13,623 bases of DNA from an uncultured Prevotella sp. (lineage in GTDB: Bacteria > Bacteroidota > Bacteroidia > Bacteroidales > Bacteroidaceae): NCBI GenBank assembly GCA_934256705.1, contig CAKQPF010000075.1, positions 1 through 13,623 on the forward strand. Reading direction: 5' to 3'. The notes below the pieces were generated by a model. That model saw nothing but the letters and a program-made list of their open reading frames with translations, was not told the origin of the DNA and ran no database searches. Positions 1 through 5,043 of the stretch are shown one piece after another (positions within the stretch are counted from its first letter, which is position 1; every line of letters begins with the position of its first letter). The position numbers and the translations under genes were made by a program.

Positions 1-467
1 ATTTTTTTCATTTGGGAGCTATAATGATCTCTGAGGAAATCATAGACGATGAAAAACACATCTTGTCGGCGCGTTATCTCTTTACATTTAATATGATGAG
101 TGATTGAAATACGTGTCTCGCATTGCAACAAAGGCTTTGATCCATATCCGCATTTCTCTCTGAACTTCGTATTACTCTGCGCAGGGCACCAACATGTATT
201 TTCTTCTTCTCCTAAAGGACATATTTTATCATTATTTTTCCATTCATGACAGTCAGCATTCCTTTCCTTGAGACAATCTTTAACACCTTCTTCTGTTACG
301 TCACAACCAAACTGAGAAGGCCTACACCAATGTTGCGCACCTATAAAGAAAATCTTGTCTCCAAGGGGAGGCCCGGCTGTAGGGGCACTTTCTTCTTGTT
401 TTGGTTTTTGATCTATATAATGTATTCCTATCCAAGGAAAAAAAACAACAATATTTTCGTTTGTCAT
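1..467 (-). CDS. Cysteine-rich protein of unknown function (partial, runs off left edge)
   Basis: Reading the minus strand from the ATG at 467, all 155 codons to the window edge are open, so the 3' end is outside the window. I do not recognise the family. The N-terminus starts MTNENIVVFFPWIGIHY and shows no signal peptide. Residues 19-35 are a proline/glutamate-rich linker. Residues 48-128 hold ten cysteines (48, 55, 65, 73, 83, 92, 94, 106, 116, 128), including a CWC motif, interspersed with His and Trp. Residues 136-150 return to a hydrophobic/aromatic stretch. The Cys/His pattern could bind metal or form disulfides; with no visible export signal, metal binding is the likelier guess, but this is inference. 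A matching -7 promoter element lies about 23 bases upstream, which supports the start. The gene is divergent from the toxin-like gene at 677. I am confident that it is coding and not of its function. Confidence 0.72.
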   Translation of the reverse strand, partial: MTNENIVVFFPWIGIHYIDQKPKQEESAPTAGPPLGDKIFFIGAQHWCRPSQFGCDVTEEGVKDCLKERNADCHEWKNNDKICPLGEEENTCWCPAQSNTKFREKCGYGSKPLLQCETRISITHHIKCKEITRRQDVFFIVYDFLRDHYSSQMKK

Positions 468-489
468 ATCTAGTTTATTTTATTATTAT

Positions 490-519
490 GCAAAGTTATA
501 AAAAAAAGAAACAAACAAA
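490..519 (-). promoter_or_regulatory. Bacteroidetes-type promoter for the cysteine-rich gene
   Basis: On the minus strand TAACTTTGC (498 down to 490) matches the Bacteroidetes -7 consensus TAnnTTTG. A TTTG at 519-516 is a possible -33 element with a 17-nt spacer, slightly shorter than the usual 19-21. Transcription would begin near 483, giving a leader of about 16 nt before the ATG at 467. Confidence 0.6.
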
Positions 520-540
520 CACATTCCTACCATTTTTTAT

Positions 541-579
541 TCGAACAAAATCAAAATCCGAACAAAATCCGAACAAAAG
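541..579. repeat. Three iterated 11-bp repeats between divergent promoters
   Basis: The 11-mer TCGAACAAAAT (541-551) recurs as CCGAACAAAAT (558-568) and CCGAACAAAAG (569-579); the last two are directly tandem. They lie between the -7 element of the cysteine-rich gene and the promoter of the toxin-like gene, where repressor-binding iterons would be expected. Binding is inferred only from position and repetition. Confidence 0.5.
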
Positions 580-619
580 TAATATTTCGGGATAATCTGA
601 AATTTTTCCCAAGATTAAA

Positions 620-653
620 GTTGCAAACAACGGATAAAATCTTGTAACTTTGC
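620..653 (+). promoter_or_regulatory. Bacteroidetes-type promoter for the HigB/RelE-like gene
   Basis: TAACTTTGC at 645-653 is a full match to the -7 element TAnnTTTG plus the commonly following pyrimidine. GTTG at 620-623 sits 21 nt upstream, where a -33 TTTG-like element is expected. The predicted start of transcription is near 660, about 17 nt before the ATG at 677. Confidence 0.65.
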
Positions 654-676
654 AATCAAATTAAAACTCAAATATT

Positions 677-1003
677 ATGAAAATCCAATTTTCAAAAGGC
701 ATTGAGGAAAGCCTTAATAATCCTCAGAGAGCCATACGAAAATATGGCCATTCATTATCAAAGCGTATAGCACGGATTATTTCGCTGTTGGAAAAAGCCA
801 CATCAAAAACTGTCAGGCAAATTCCGGGGCGTGTACATGAACTAAAGAACCTTGGTCTCCTGAGTATTGATGTCATGGCGCAATGGCGAATGTTGTTTAG
901 CATCGATTACGAAAGCGATACTATAACAATACATGCGATTTGCGACACGCATTCAAATCATAAATCTTTAACTAAAGTTTCCCATATTTACAAACATACT
1001 TAA
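677..1003 (+). CDS. HigB/RelE-superfamily toxin-like protein (apparently orphan)
   Basis: This 108-residue protein resembles the HigB/RelE/ParE 'killer protein' family, which are small basic ribosome-dependent mRNA interferases. Visible family features are the N-terminal helix with KYG at 22-24, a second helix (residues 28-42), the segment RQIPGRVHELK at 47-57 (compare LPG-R-HELKG in relatives), SIDVMAQWRMLFSID at 63-77, and a final strand ITIHAICDTH at 83-92. The length is normal for the family, and the start is supported by a promoter 24 nt upstream. HigB-type toxins are normally followed closely by a HigA helix-turn-helix antitoxin. Here an ATG directly abuts the stop codon, but its frame ends after 18 codons and nothing HTH-like follows before 1257. 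It may be an orphan toxin, an inactive relic, or paired with a distant antitoxin. The assignment is by fold-level resemblance and activity is unknown. Confidence 0.75.
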   Translation: MKIQFSKGIEESLNNPQRAIRKYGHSLSKRIARIISLLEKATSKTVRQIPGRVHELKNLGLLSIDVMAQWRMLFSIDYESDTITIHAICDTHSNHKSLTKVSHIYKHT

Positions 1004-1256
1004 ATGCCTGACTGTCAGCAAATTGTAAAAATGTTAATTTCGATTAGACAAAATGCGTAGTTATTTCACACAAGACTGATATTGAGCATCAATAGGTTAT
1101 GAATCCTATTCCAAAGCATTAAAGTATATTAACCCAATGATGCAACGCTCTGGATTAGAGATGTTTATATGCGATAGTTGAATTATAACCGATTGATTAT
1201 CAAGAGTGGGAAACTTCAGTCTTTAAGAAAACAATTAACTTTTAACAAATAAAACT
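1004..1256 (+). other. Non-coding gap after the toxin-like gene; no antitoxin found
   Basis: All three forward frames contain several stops and I see no helix-turn-helix remnant. A 30-residue open stretch (about 1086-1178) is too short to interpret. TAACTTTT at 1236-1243 is a near match to the -7 promoter element and may drive the downstream gene, but no good -33 partner is visible. Confidence 0.5.
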
Positions 1257-1997
1257 ATGAGTATTTATAATAAAGAGAACGTGATTGCTGATAAGTTTAT
1301 CCGTTCAGAAGTTGACCGCATGAGTTTCGTCTGGGATGGTTTGTGTTACGCATCCATGAGAAATGATCTTATCAAAAAGGCGGAAGAGATGTATTTGTCA
1401 ATGGAACCACGAATTGTTTTTCTTGGTAAAGAACCAAATGGAAATGCGTTAGAAGACTATCGTGATTGGAAATGGGCAGAAAGACCAAGCCAAGGCCGAA
1501 TATTTGGAGATTCTATCGCATTGTGGGCAGAAGGATTGAATAGAACCCATGAGACAAAACGTCCTGCCATTGTATCACAGTTGCATCAAAACCGGGAAAT
1601 ATTTTCTTCTCTTCCTGTCTGCATCGTCAATGTAAAGAAAACGGAAGGTGCAAATAAATCCGACTGGCATATGATCAGGAATGCAGCAAATGAGAACGCC
1701 GCGCCACTTCGCGAACAGCTTTCGCTATATAGTCCAAATGTAATTGTTTGTATGGGTAGTACACAGAATGCAAAAGACAGCATGCTTTATATAGTAAAGA
1801 CATACATCTATCCCGACTTGATTTTCAGGAAGATTAATAATTGGTGTCATTATTGTAGAGAAAAAGACCTTCTTTTGATAGACTCATGGCATCCATCATA
1901 TATCTTGAATGAAAAAGAGAAATTTGATGACATGTTTGAGGCGTATTGTGAATTCCTGAATTTGAAAGATACACTGAAACAAACTGACGAATTGTAA
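1257..1997 (+). CDS. Uracil-DNA-glycosylase-superfamily protein, subfamily unclear
   Basis: This 246-residue protein carries the motif layout of the uracil-DNA glycosylase (UDG) superfamily, enzymes that remove damaged bases from DNA. A hydrophobic strand ends in a Gly-x-x-Pro loop, IVFLGKEPNG (53-62), matching motif 1 (GEAPG in family 4, GQDPY in family 1). CIVNVKKTEGANKSDW (122-137) occupies the position of the N-x-x-K-C strand of families 4 and 5. PNVIVCMGS (160-168) matches the P-x-x-I-V-x-L-G strand. LLIDSWHPSYI (206-216) carries the C-terminal HPS motif. Family-4 iron-sulfur cysteines are not obvious; Cys30, Cys122, Cys165, Cys197 and Cys200 exist but are spaced differently. It could be a glycosylase or a catalytically altered relative used in defence or repair. 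The first ATG after a weak TAACTTTT element is taken as the start. A strong hairpin follows 14 nt after the stop, so it is probably monocistronic. Confidence 0.7.
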   Translation: MSIYNKENVIADKFIRSEVDRMSFVWDGLCYASMRNDLIKKAEEMYLSMEPRIVFLGKEPNGNALEDYRDWKWAERPSQGRIFGDSIALWAEGLNRTHETKRPAIVSQLHQNREIFSSLPVCIVNVKKTEGANKSDWHMIRNAANENAAPLREQLSLYSPNVIVCMGSTQNAKDSMLYIVKTYIYPDLIFRKINNWCHYCREKDLLLIDSWHPSYILNEKEKFDDMFEAYCEFLNLKDTLKQTDEL

Positions 1998-2011
1998 AAA
2001 GACTGGTAATC

Positions 2012-2049
2012 TAGGGTGGAATCATATAAAGTTCCACCCTAATTTTATT
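2012..2049 (+). terminator. Intrinsic terminator after the UDG-like gene
   Basis: TAGGGTGGAA (2012-2021) pairs perfectly with TTCCACCCTA (2032-2041) around a 10-nt AT-rich loop, and the T-rich run ATTTTATTT follows. It starts 14 nt after the stop at 1997. The stem is symmetric, so some function in the reverse direction is possible. Confidence 0.78.
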
Positions 2050-2125
2050 TACAATCTCACTCTGCTTATGTTATTGCTATTCATACGCTTACGCAAGAAA
2101 AGCAAAATCATGTGGTTTAGATTGA

Positions 2126-2284
2126 CTTTTTATTTTTCTAAACTATCGACCTCCACCCCGAAAACAACCAGAGAAATATCCGTCAGATCCGTGGTCAGAT
2201 TATAAAACCACCCTTTACCCCGAACTGGGGTATGATTTACTTCTTAGTGACGATAAAAAAATAACTTGGTACGATTTGAGTTAA
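2126..2284 (+). pseudogene. Unrecognised coding remnant without a start codon
   Basis: After a TGA at 2123-2125 this frame is open for 52 codons to a TAA. It contains no ATG but reads like real protein: a Pro/Arg/Lys-rich stretch (YRPPPRKQPEKYP), then PWSDYKTTLYPELGYDLLL and an ITWYDLS end. It could be the 3' end of a gene whose upstream part has been lost or frameshifted. An alternative frame from an ATG near 2069 starts with a hydrophobic segment (MLLLFIRLRKK) and ends near 2200, so a single-frameshift small membrane protein is possible. No family was recognised, and chance cannot be excluded. Confidence 0.3.
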
Positions 2285-2313
2285 AAATGTATCATATCAA
2301 TATAAGGCTTCAA

Positions 2314-2406
2314 CCTCATCTTTTTGACTGTTTTCATCCCTCTCATCGGTCATATAGCCCGCTATACTCCCTCTTCGAGTGAAGAAAACATCTCAAAAAT
2401 ATGAGG
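2314..2406. repeat. 93-nt imperfect palindrome downstream of the YafQ-type toxin gene
   Basis: The left arm begins CCTCATCTTTTTGA and continues TGTTTTCATC. The complement of the right arm reads CCTCATATTTTTGA and TGTTTTCTTC. The centre is the symmetric TATAGC-CC-GCTATA at 2353-2366. Pairing is strong in the outer 30 nt and in the central 6 bp, and weak between them. It starts about 30 nt beyond the toxin stop, with no T-run on either strand. It could be a 3'-end hairpin of the toxin-antitoxin transcript or a small MITE-like repeat; copies elsewhere in the genome would decide. Confidence 0.55.
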
Positions 2407-2436
2407 CTCAAATCATACCAATTTATATTTTCACCG

Positions 2437-2712
2437 TCACTTAAACAAATCAGAATGGGTTCCTGTGTCAAGCAAACAGAGGATTAACTCATCATTATCA
2501 TACTTCCATACCAAAACCCAATCGGGAAGAATATGACAGTCATTCCAGCCTTCATAATTTCCACGTAAAGGATGATTCTTATACTTTGCTGGCAATGGTT
2601 CTCCTCTCAACAAAATAGACACAACTTCCTCGAACAAAGATTTGTCGTATCCTCGTTTGATACATTTCTTGTACGATTTTTTTAATCTTCCAGAAATCTG
2701 TAACTTATACAT
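2437..2712 (-). CDS. yafQ: YafQ-family type II toxin (mRNA interferase)
   Basis: This 91-residue protein belongs to the YafQ branch of the RelE superfamily, ribosome-associated endoribonucleases that cut mRNA during translation. The six residues known as important in E. coli YafQ (H50, H63, D67, W68, H87, F91) have counterparts here in matching context: His47 and Pro48 (KNHPLRGNYEGW), His60, Asp64 and Trp65 (DCHILPDWVLVW), and His86 and Phe90 (GTHSDLF). The N-terminal half is basic and helical (KKSYKKCIKRGYDK). Length is standard for the family. The start ATG lies 2 nt after the antitoxin stop, so the two genes are surely cotranscribed and the toxin translationally dependent on the antitoxin. 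The toxin looks intact and should be active; that is inference from the conserved residues. Confidence 0.92.
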   Translation of the reverse strand: MYKLQISGRLKKSYKKCIKRGYDKSLFEEVVSILLRGEPLPAKYKNHPLRGNYEGWNDCHILPDWVLVWKYDNDELILCLLDTGTHSDLFK

Positions 2713-2714
2713 AA

Positions 2715-2927
2715 CTATGCTTCCAGATAGTTCATCATATCCTCCAATGAATCGAAGTTCTTTACATTCCCCTCCTTTACATCGAGAATTGCCTTATCTA
2801 ACTCTGACATTTTAGAGTTAGACTTCACTTTGTTAGCAATCCATCCCATTCTTTTAGCCAATTCCTGCAAAAATTGCATATCGGAACTAGGAATTTCCAA
2901 ATTTACAGTTTGAAATGTCGCATCCAT
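2715..2927 (-). CDS. Antitoxin of the YafQ-type module
   Basis: This 70-residue acidic protein is encoded immediately upstream of the YafQ-type toxin and is its expected antitoxin, which should neutralise the toxin by its C-terminal part and repress the operon. The N-terminal segment FQTVNLEIPSSDMQFLQELAKRMGW (split between residues 5 and 29) could be a ribbon-helix-helix-like or Phd-like DNA-binding part. Residues 40-70 (SELDKAILDVKEGNVKNF, then SLEDMMNYL) are the typical C-terminal tail of Bacteroidetes antitoxins in such pairs. The frame is open further upstream to a GTG at 3080, but I chose the ATG at 2927. A near-perfect promoter ends 24 nt before it, and the extra upstream residues overlap that promoter and are not antitoxin-like. 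The protein is shorter than E. coli DinJ (86 residues), so I do not assign that name. Confidence 0.85.
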   Translation of the reverse strand: MDATFQTVNLEIPSSDMQFLQELAKRMGWIANKVKSNSKMSELDKAILDVKEGNVKNFDSLEDMMNYLEA

Positions 2928-2950
2928 AACACTATCAGTTAAATTACACC

Positions 2951-2983
2951 GCAAAAATAATAAAAAGAATCGGAACGAACAAA
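2951..2983 (-). promoter_or_regulatory. Strong Bacteroidetes promoter of the antitoxin-toxin operon
   Basis: On the minus strand TTTG (2983-2980), a 20-nt spacer and TATTTTTGC (2959-2951) match the -33 TTTG / -7 TAnnTTTG consensus with ideal spacing. Transcription would start near 2944 and give a leader of about 17 nt before the ATG at 2927. The promoter fixes the antitoxin start. Confidence 0.8.
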
Positions 2984-3076
2984 TATTCTGAGAGATATTT
3001 GCAATATTTATCAGTTTCTTTTCACCAAAACCTTGTGGCTGCCGTTGCCCTTTGAACCTATCGTAGAGGTACGGTT

Positions 3077-3286
3077 TCACGCTTCACACTCCTTGACAAA
3101 CTCTGGAGATGCCTTGAAGTTGATATTCTTCACTCCCACCTTGCGATAGGTCATCTAATCATCTGCACTCTGCATTTCCGTAGGCTTATCATCCCCGAAA
3201 CCGAGGGAGAAGGAGAAGATGCCGATGCCTTCCAGATTCACATTGTAGCCCATGGAGAGAATTCTACCCGTACGGTCGAAATATTT
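3077..3286 (-). pseudogene. C-terminal remnant of an HU-like (viral-histone-type) DNA-binding protein
   Basis: Reading down the minus strand from 3286, the frame gives RTGRILSMGYNVNLEGIGIF, then SFSLGFGDDKPTEMQ, an in-frame TAG at 3157-3155, MTYRKVGVKNINFKASPEF, and a TGA at 3079-3077. This resembles the second half of the Bacteroidetes HU-family histone-like proteins (LEGLG-F-S and the V-x-F-K-A tail), small nucleoid proteins that bend DNA. About 60-70 N-terminal residues are missing: the match stops at 3286, where the frame meets a stop codon and the 21-bp tandem duplication begins. The internal stop and missing N-terminus make it a dead gene. Its 3' end abuts the region upstream of the antitoxin promoter, so it is likely an older resident gene cut by a rearrangement. 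Confidence 0.72.
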
Positions 3287-3323
3287 TTATCCATTGATGT
3301 TTATCTTTTATCCATTGATGTTT
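3285..3323. repeat. 21-bp tandem duplication at the pseudogene breakpoint
   Basis: TTTTATCCATTGATGTTT occurs at 3285-3302 and again at 3306-3323, a period of 21 bp. The first copy begins exactly where similarity to the HU-like protein ends, suggesting slippage or a rearrangement scar. Confidence 0.75.
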
Positions 3324-3498
3324 TATACAAGCAACCAGTCATCGCTTTGTAAGGAAAACACGGGGGAAAGAGAAAAACTATCAGTTTTGCGTCATACTTT
3401 CTTACACTTCGGTCGTATTATGATTAAAGGGTGGTTTCTGAAAATCACCACCGTTATATAAAACCTACTTAGAACCACCCTATAAAGGATTGAAGAAA
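3324..3498 (+). promoter_or_regulatory. Leader and promoter region of the fecR-type gene with two competing hairpins
   Basis: No ECF sigma gene or other convincing gene lies here. A small palindrome AAAACT-ATC-AGTTTT is at 3374-3388. Two hairpins share the same left strand. GGTGGT (3430-3435) can pair with ACCACC (3447-3452) across an 11-nt loop. AGGGTGGTT (3428-3436) can instead pair with AACCACCCT (3473-3481), ending 3 nt before AAAGGA (3484-3489). They are mutually exclusive, as in attenuators and riboswitch-like leaders. No perfect TAnnTTTG element was found. The structural reading is inference from complementarity alone. Confidence 0.45.
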
Positions 3499-4839
3499 AT
3501 GCATCAAGAGAAAGACATATTGGATATACTTGCCCGCAGCTTGATGGGGCATATCACTGATGAGGAGCAGCGCCAGCTGGACACCTGGATGGAGGATCCT
3601 CATCATAAAGCTTTGATGGATGACTTCCTCAAGCGAAGGGACATGTGCTCCATCTATTCCCTCTCCAGAAGCCACAGCAGGATGGGCAGTCCGTTCGGAC
3701 AGAACGAGTTGGGCACCGGAAACGGCGAAGGCGACATGAAGGAGGAAGAGGACAGCAAGACAATGCCGACACAGGTCATGGTCGGAAATGAAATGACAGG
3801 GGATGACGTTTCCACCTCAGGAAGCGGTGAAGGCTTCGACGAAGCGGACGAGACGGAAGAAAAGCATCGCTCCATTATGCTCTGGCTGAAGGTGGCTGGC
3901 ATTGCCGCCGTCGCGATATTTGCCTTCATGCTGGGCAATCAGTGGTGGGAAGACTACACGAAGGTGGTGATGCCGAAGATAGATGAAGCCACGATGATGG
4001 CAAGGCGCACCTCCATCGAGAGCGGAAGGTCTGACGCACAGGTGACGATACGCCATAAGGACTGTTCAGCTCCGGCCGCAAAGGCGAGCGTCATAGACGA
4101 CGGCGGGCTGACGAACCTTTACAGTTCCTTGGGCGAAAGCCTGTCGTCCGGCATGCCTGACGATATGTATGCCGACATCATAACGCATCACGACAAGGAA
4201 TTCTGGATGACTTTGCCTGACGGCACACGGGTACATCTGAACTACAACAGTTCGCTGACCTATCCGCTTTCCTTCACCGGCGGCAGCCGTGAGGTGGTGC
4301 TTGATGGCGAGGCTTATTTCTTCGTGGCAAAGGACAAGCGCCGTCCGTTCATCGTCCACACCCGCTACGGCGACGTGAAGGAATACGGCACCGAGTTTGA
4401 TGTCAACACACGCTATGACTCCAACGACTCTCCAGGCGCTTACGGCATACGCGGCAAGGGTCTCGCTGTGGTGCTTGTGGAAGGCAGCATCAGCATCATA
4501 CCGCGCAGCAATGATGAATACATGCTGAAGCCTGGCGACCTCGCTGTGGTGACCCACGATGCTGAGATGCCTCAGATAAAGCCGGTGGACACTGCTCCGT
4601 TCACTTCCTGGAACACCGGAACCTTCGCCTTCAGCGACTGCCCTCTCGACAGATTGCTCGATGTGGTGGGCAGATGGCACGGCAAGAGCGTGCGTTTCGC
4701 TGACAACAACCTGCGCAAGATACATTTCAACGGTGAACTGGACCGCTACGAAAGCCTCGAAAACATCATCTCCGCCCTTGAGAAATCCACCGGCACGAGG
4801 ATGAAGATCACGTCAGATGCCATTACTGTGGGTCAGTAA
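3499..4839 (+). CDS. FecR-type anti-sigma factor / transmembrane sigma regulator
   Basis: FecR-family proteins sit in the inner membrane, hold an ECF sigma factor on the cytoplasmic side, and sense the signalling domain of an outer-membrane transporter on the periplasmic side. In this 446-residue protein, residues 4-50 (DILDILARSLMGHITDEEQ) form the N-terminal sigma-binding domain. Residues 60-122 are an unusually long Gly/Ser/Asp/Glu-rich linker. Residues 126-147 (IMLWLKVAGIAAVAIFAFML) are the single membrane span. The FecR domain follows about 225-350, with LPDGTRVHLNYNSSLTYP, DGEAYFFV, GTEFDVN and a LKPGDLAVV strand. The last 85 residues (SWNTGTFAFSDCPLDRLL onward) are the C-terminal DUF4974-type domain. 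The frame is open from a TTG at 3490, but I chose the ATG at 3499 because AAAGGA lies 9 nt before it. The STN-bearing SusC next door is the expected partner. Unusually, no sigma factor gene lies directly upstream. Confidence 0.9.
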   Translation: MHQEKDILDILARSLMGHITDEEQRQLDTWMEDPHHKALMDDFLKRRDMCSIYSLSRSHSRMGSPFGQNELGTGNGEGDMKEEEDSKTMPTQVMVGNEMTGDDVSTSGSGEGFDEADETEEKHRSIMLWLKVAGIAAVAIFAFMLGNQWWEDYTKVVMPKIDEATMMARRTSIESGRSDAQVTIRHKDCSAPAAKASVIDDGGLTNLYSSLGESLSSGMPDDMYADIITHHDKEFWMTLPDGTRVHLNYNSSLTYPLSFTGGSREVVLDGEAYFFVAKDKRRPFIVHTRYGDVKEYGTEFDVNTRYDSNDSPGAYGIRGKGLAVVLVEGSISIIPRSNDEYMLKPGDLAVVTHDAEMPQIKPVDTAPFTSWNTGTFAFSDCPLDRLLDVVGRWHGKSVRFADNNLRKIHFNGELDRYESLENIISALEKSTGTRMKITSDAITVGQ

Positions 4840-5043
4840 TCTGACGTTTCTTGAAGAAGCACAAAAACTTAATGCGGGTATCACTGCCCACATTTCATAT
4901 CATAGTACATTCTCTCTTAGCTGTGACTTTGGCAATCAAAGTCACGGCTTTGGACAAAGAAACAACACAAACATATCATCATATATCTATATCTATTTAT
5001 ATCTTGATATTTCTCTTTAACATACTAAACAATAACACCACTT
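4840..5043 (+). promoter_or_regulatory. fecR-susC intergenic leader
   Basis: This 204-nt gap holds a strong hairpin (listed separately) and then a low-complexity TA-rich stretch (about 4975-5015). I find no TAnnTTTG element close to the susC start. That fits an ECF-sigma-dependent promoter or read-through from fecR. Short open frames here do not look like real proteins. Confidence 0.5.
4919..4949 (+). promoter_or_regulatory. 13-bp stem-loop in the susC leader
   Basis: AGCTGTGACTTTG (4919-4931) pairs with CAAAGTCACGGCT (4937-4949) around the pentaloop GCAAT, with one G-U pair and no mismatch. No T-run follows, so it is a poor terminator. It may be a protein or RNA binding site, an mRNA-stabilising hairpin at a processed 5' end, or, as DNA, an operator. 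Confidence 0.6.

Noticed and set aside
246..595. Two plus-strand open frames of 64-75 residues near the left edge
   Set aside because: They overlap the minus-strand cysteine-rich gene and its promoter, and read as low-complexity Phe/Lys-rich shadows.
2215..2234. Small hairpin TACCCC-GAACT-GGGGTA
   Set aside because: A 6-bp stem inside a plausible coding remnant with no T-run; too weak to call a terminator.
2928..3080. N-terminal extension of the antitoxin to a GTG at 3080
   Set aside because: The extension covers the -33/-7 promoter and reads as hydrophobic junk; the ATG at 2927 fits the promoter and the family length.
2205..3437. Perfect 13-bp inverted repeats (AAACCACCCTTTA and its complement) bounding a 1.2-kb segment with the toxin-antitoxin pair, resembling transposon ends
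   Set aside because: About one such 13-bp pair is expected by chance in a window of this size, no target-site duplication flanks them, and no transposase is present.
3252..3461. Plus-strand 69-residue frame before fecR, considered as a relic of an ECF sigma factor
   Set aside because: It overlaps the HU-like remnant and the tandem repeat and shows no sigma-region motifs.
4066..4725. Long 219-residue minus-strand frame inside fecR
   Set aside because: It is a shadow frame produced by the GC-rich codon use of the FecR gene; its His/Val/Ala-rich product resembles no family.
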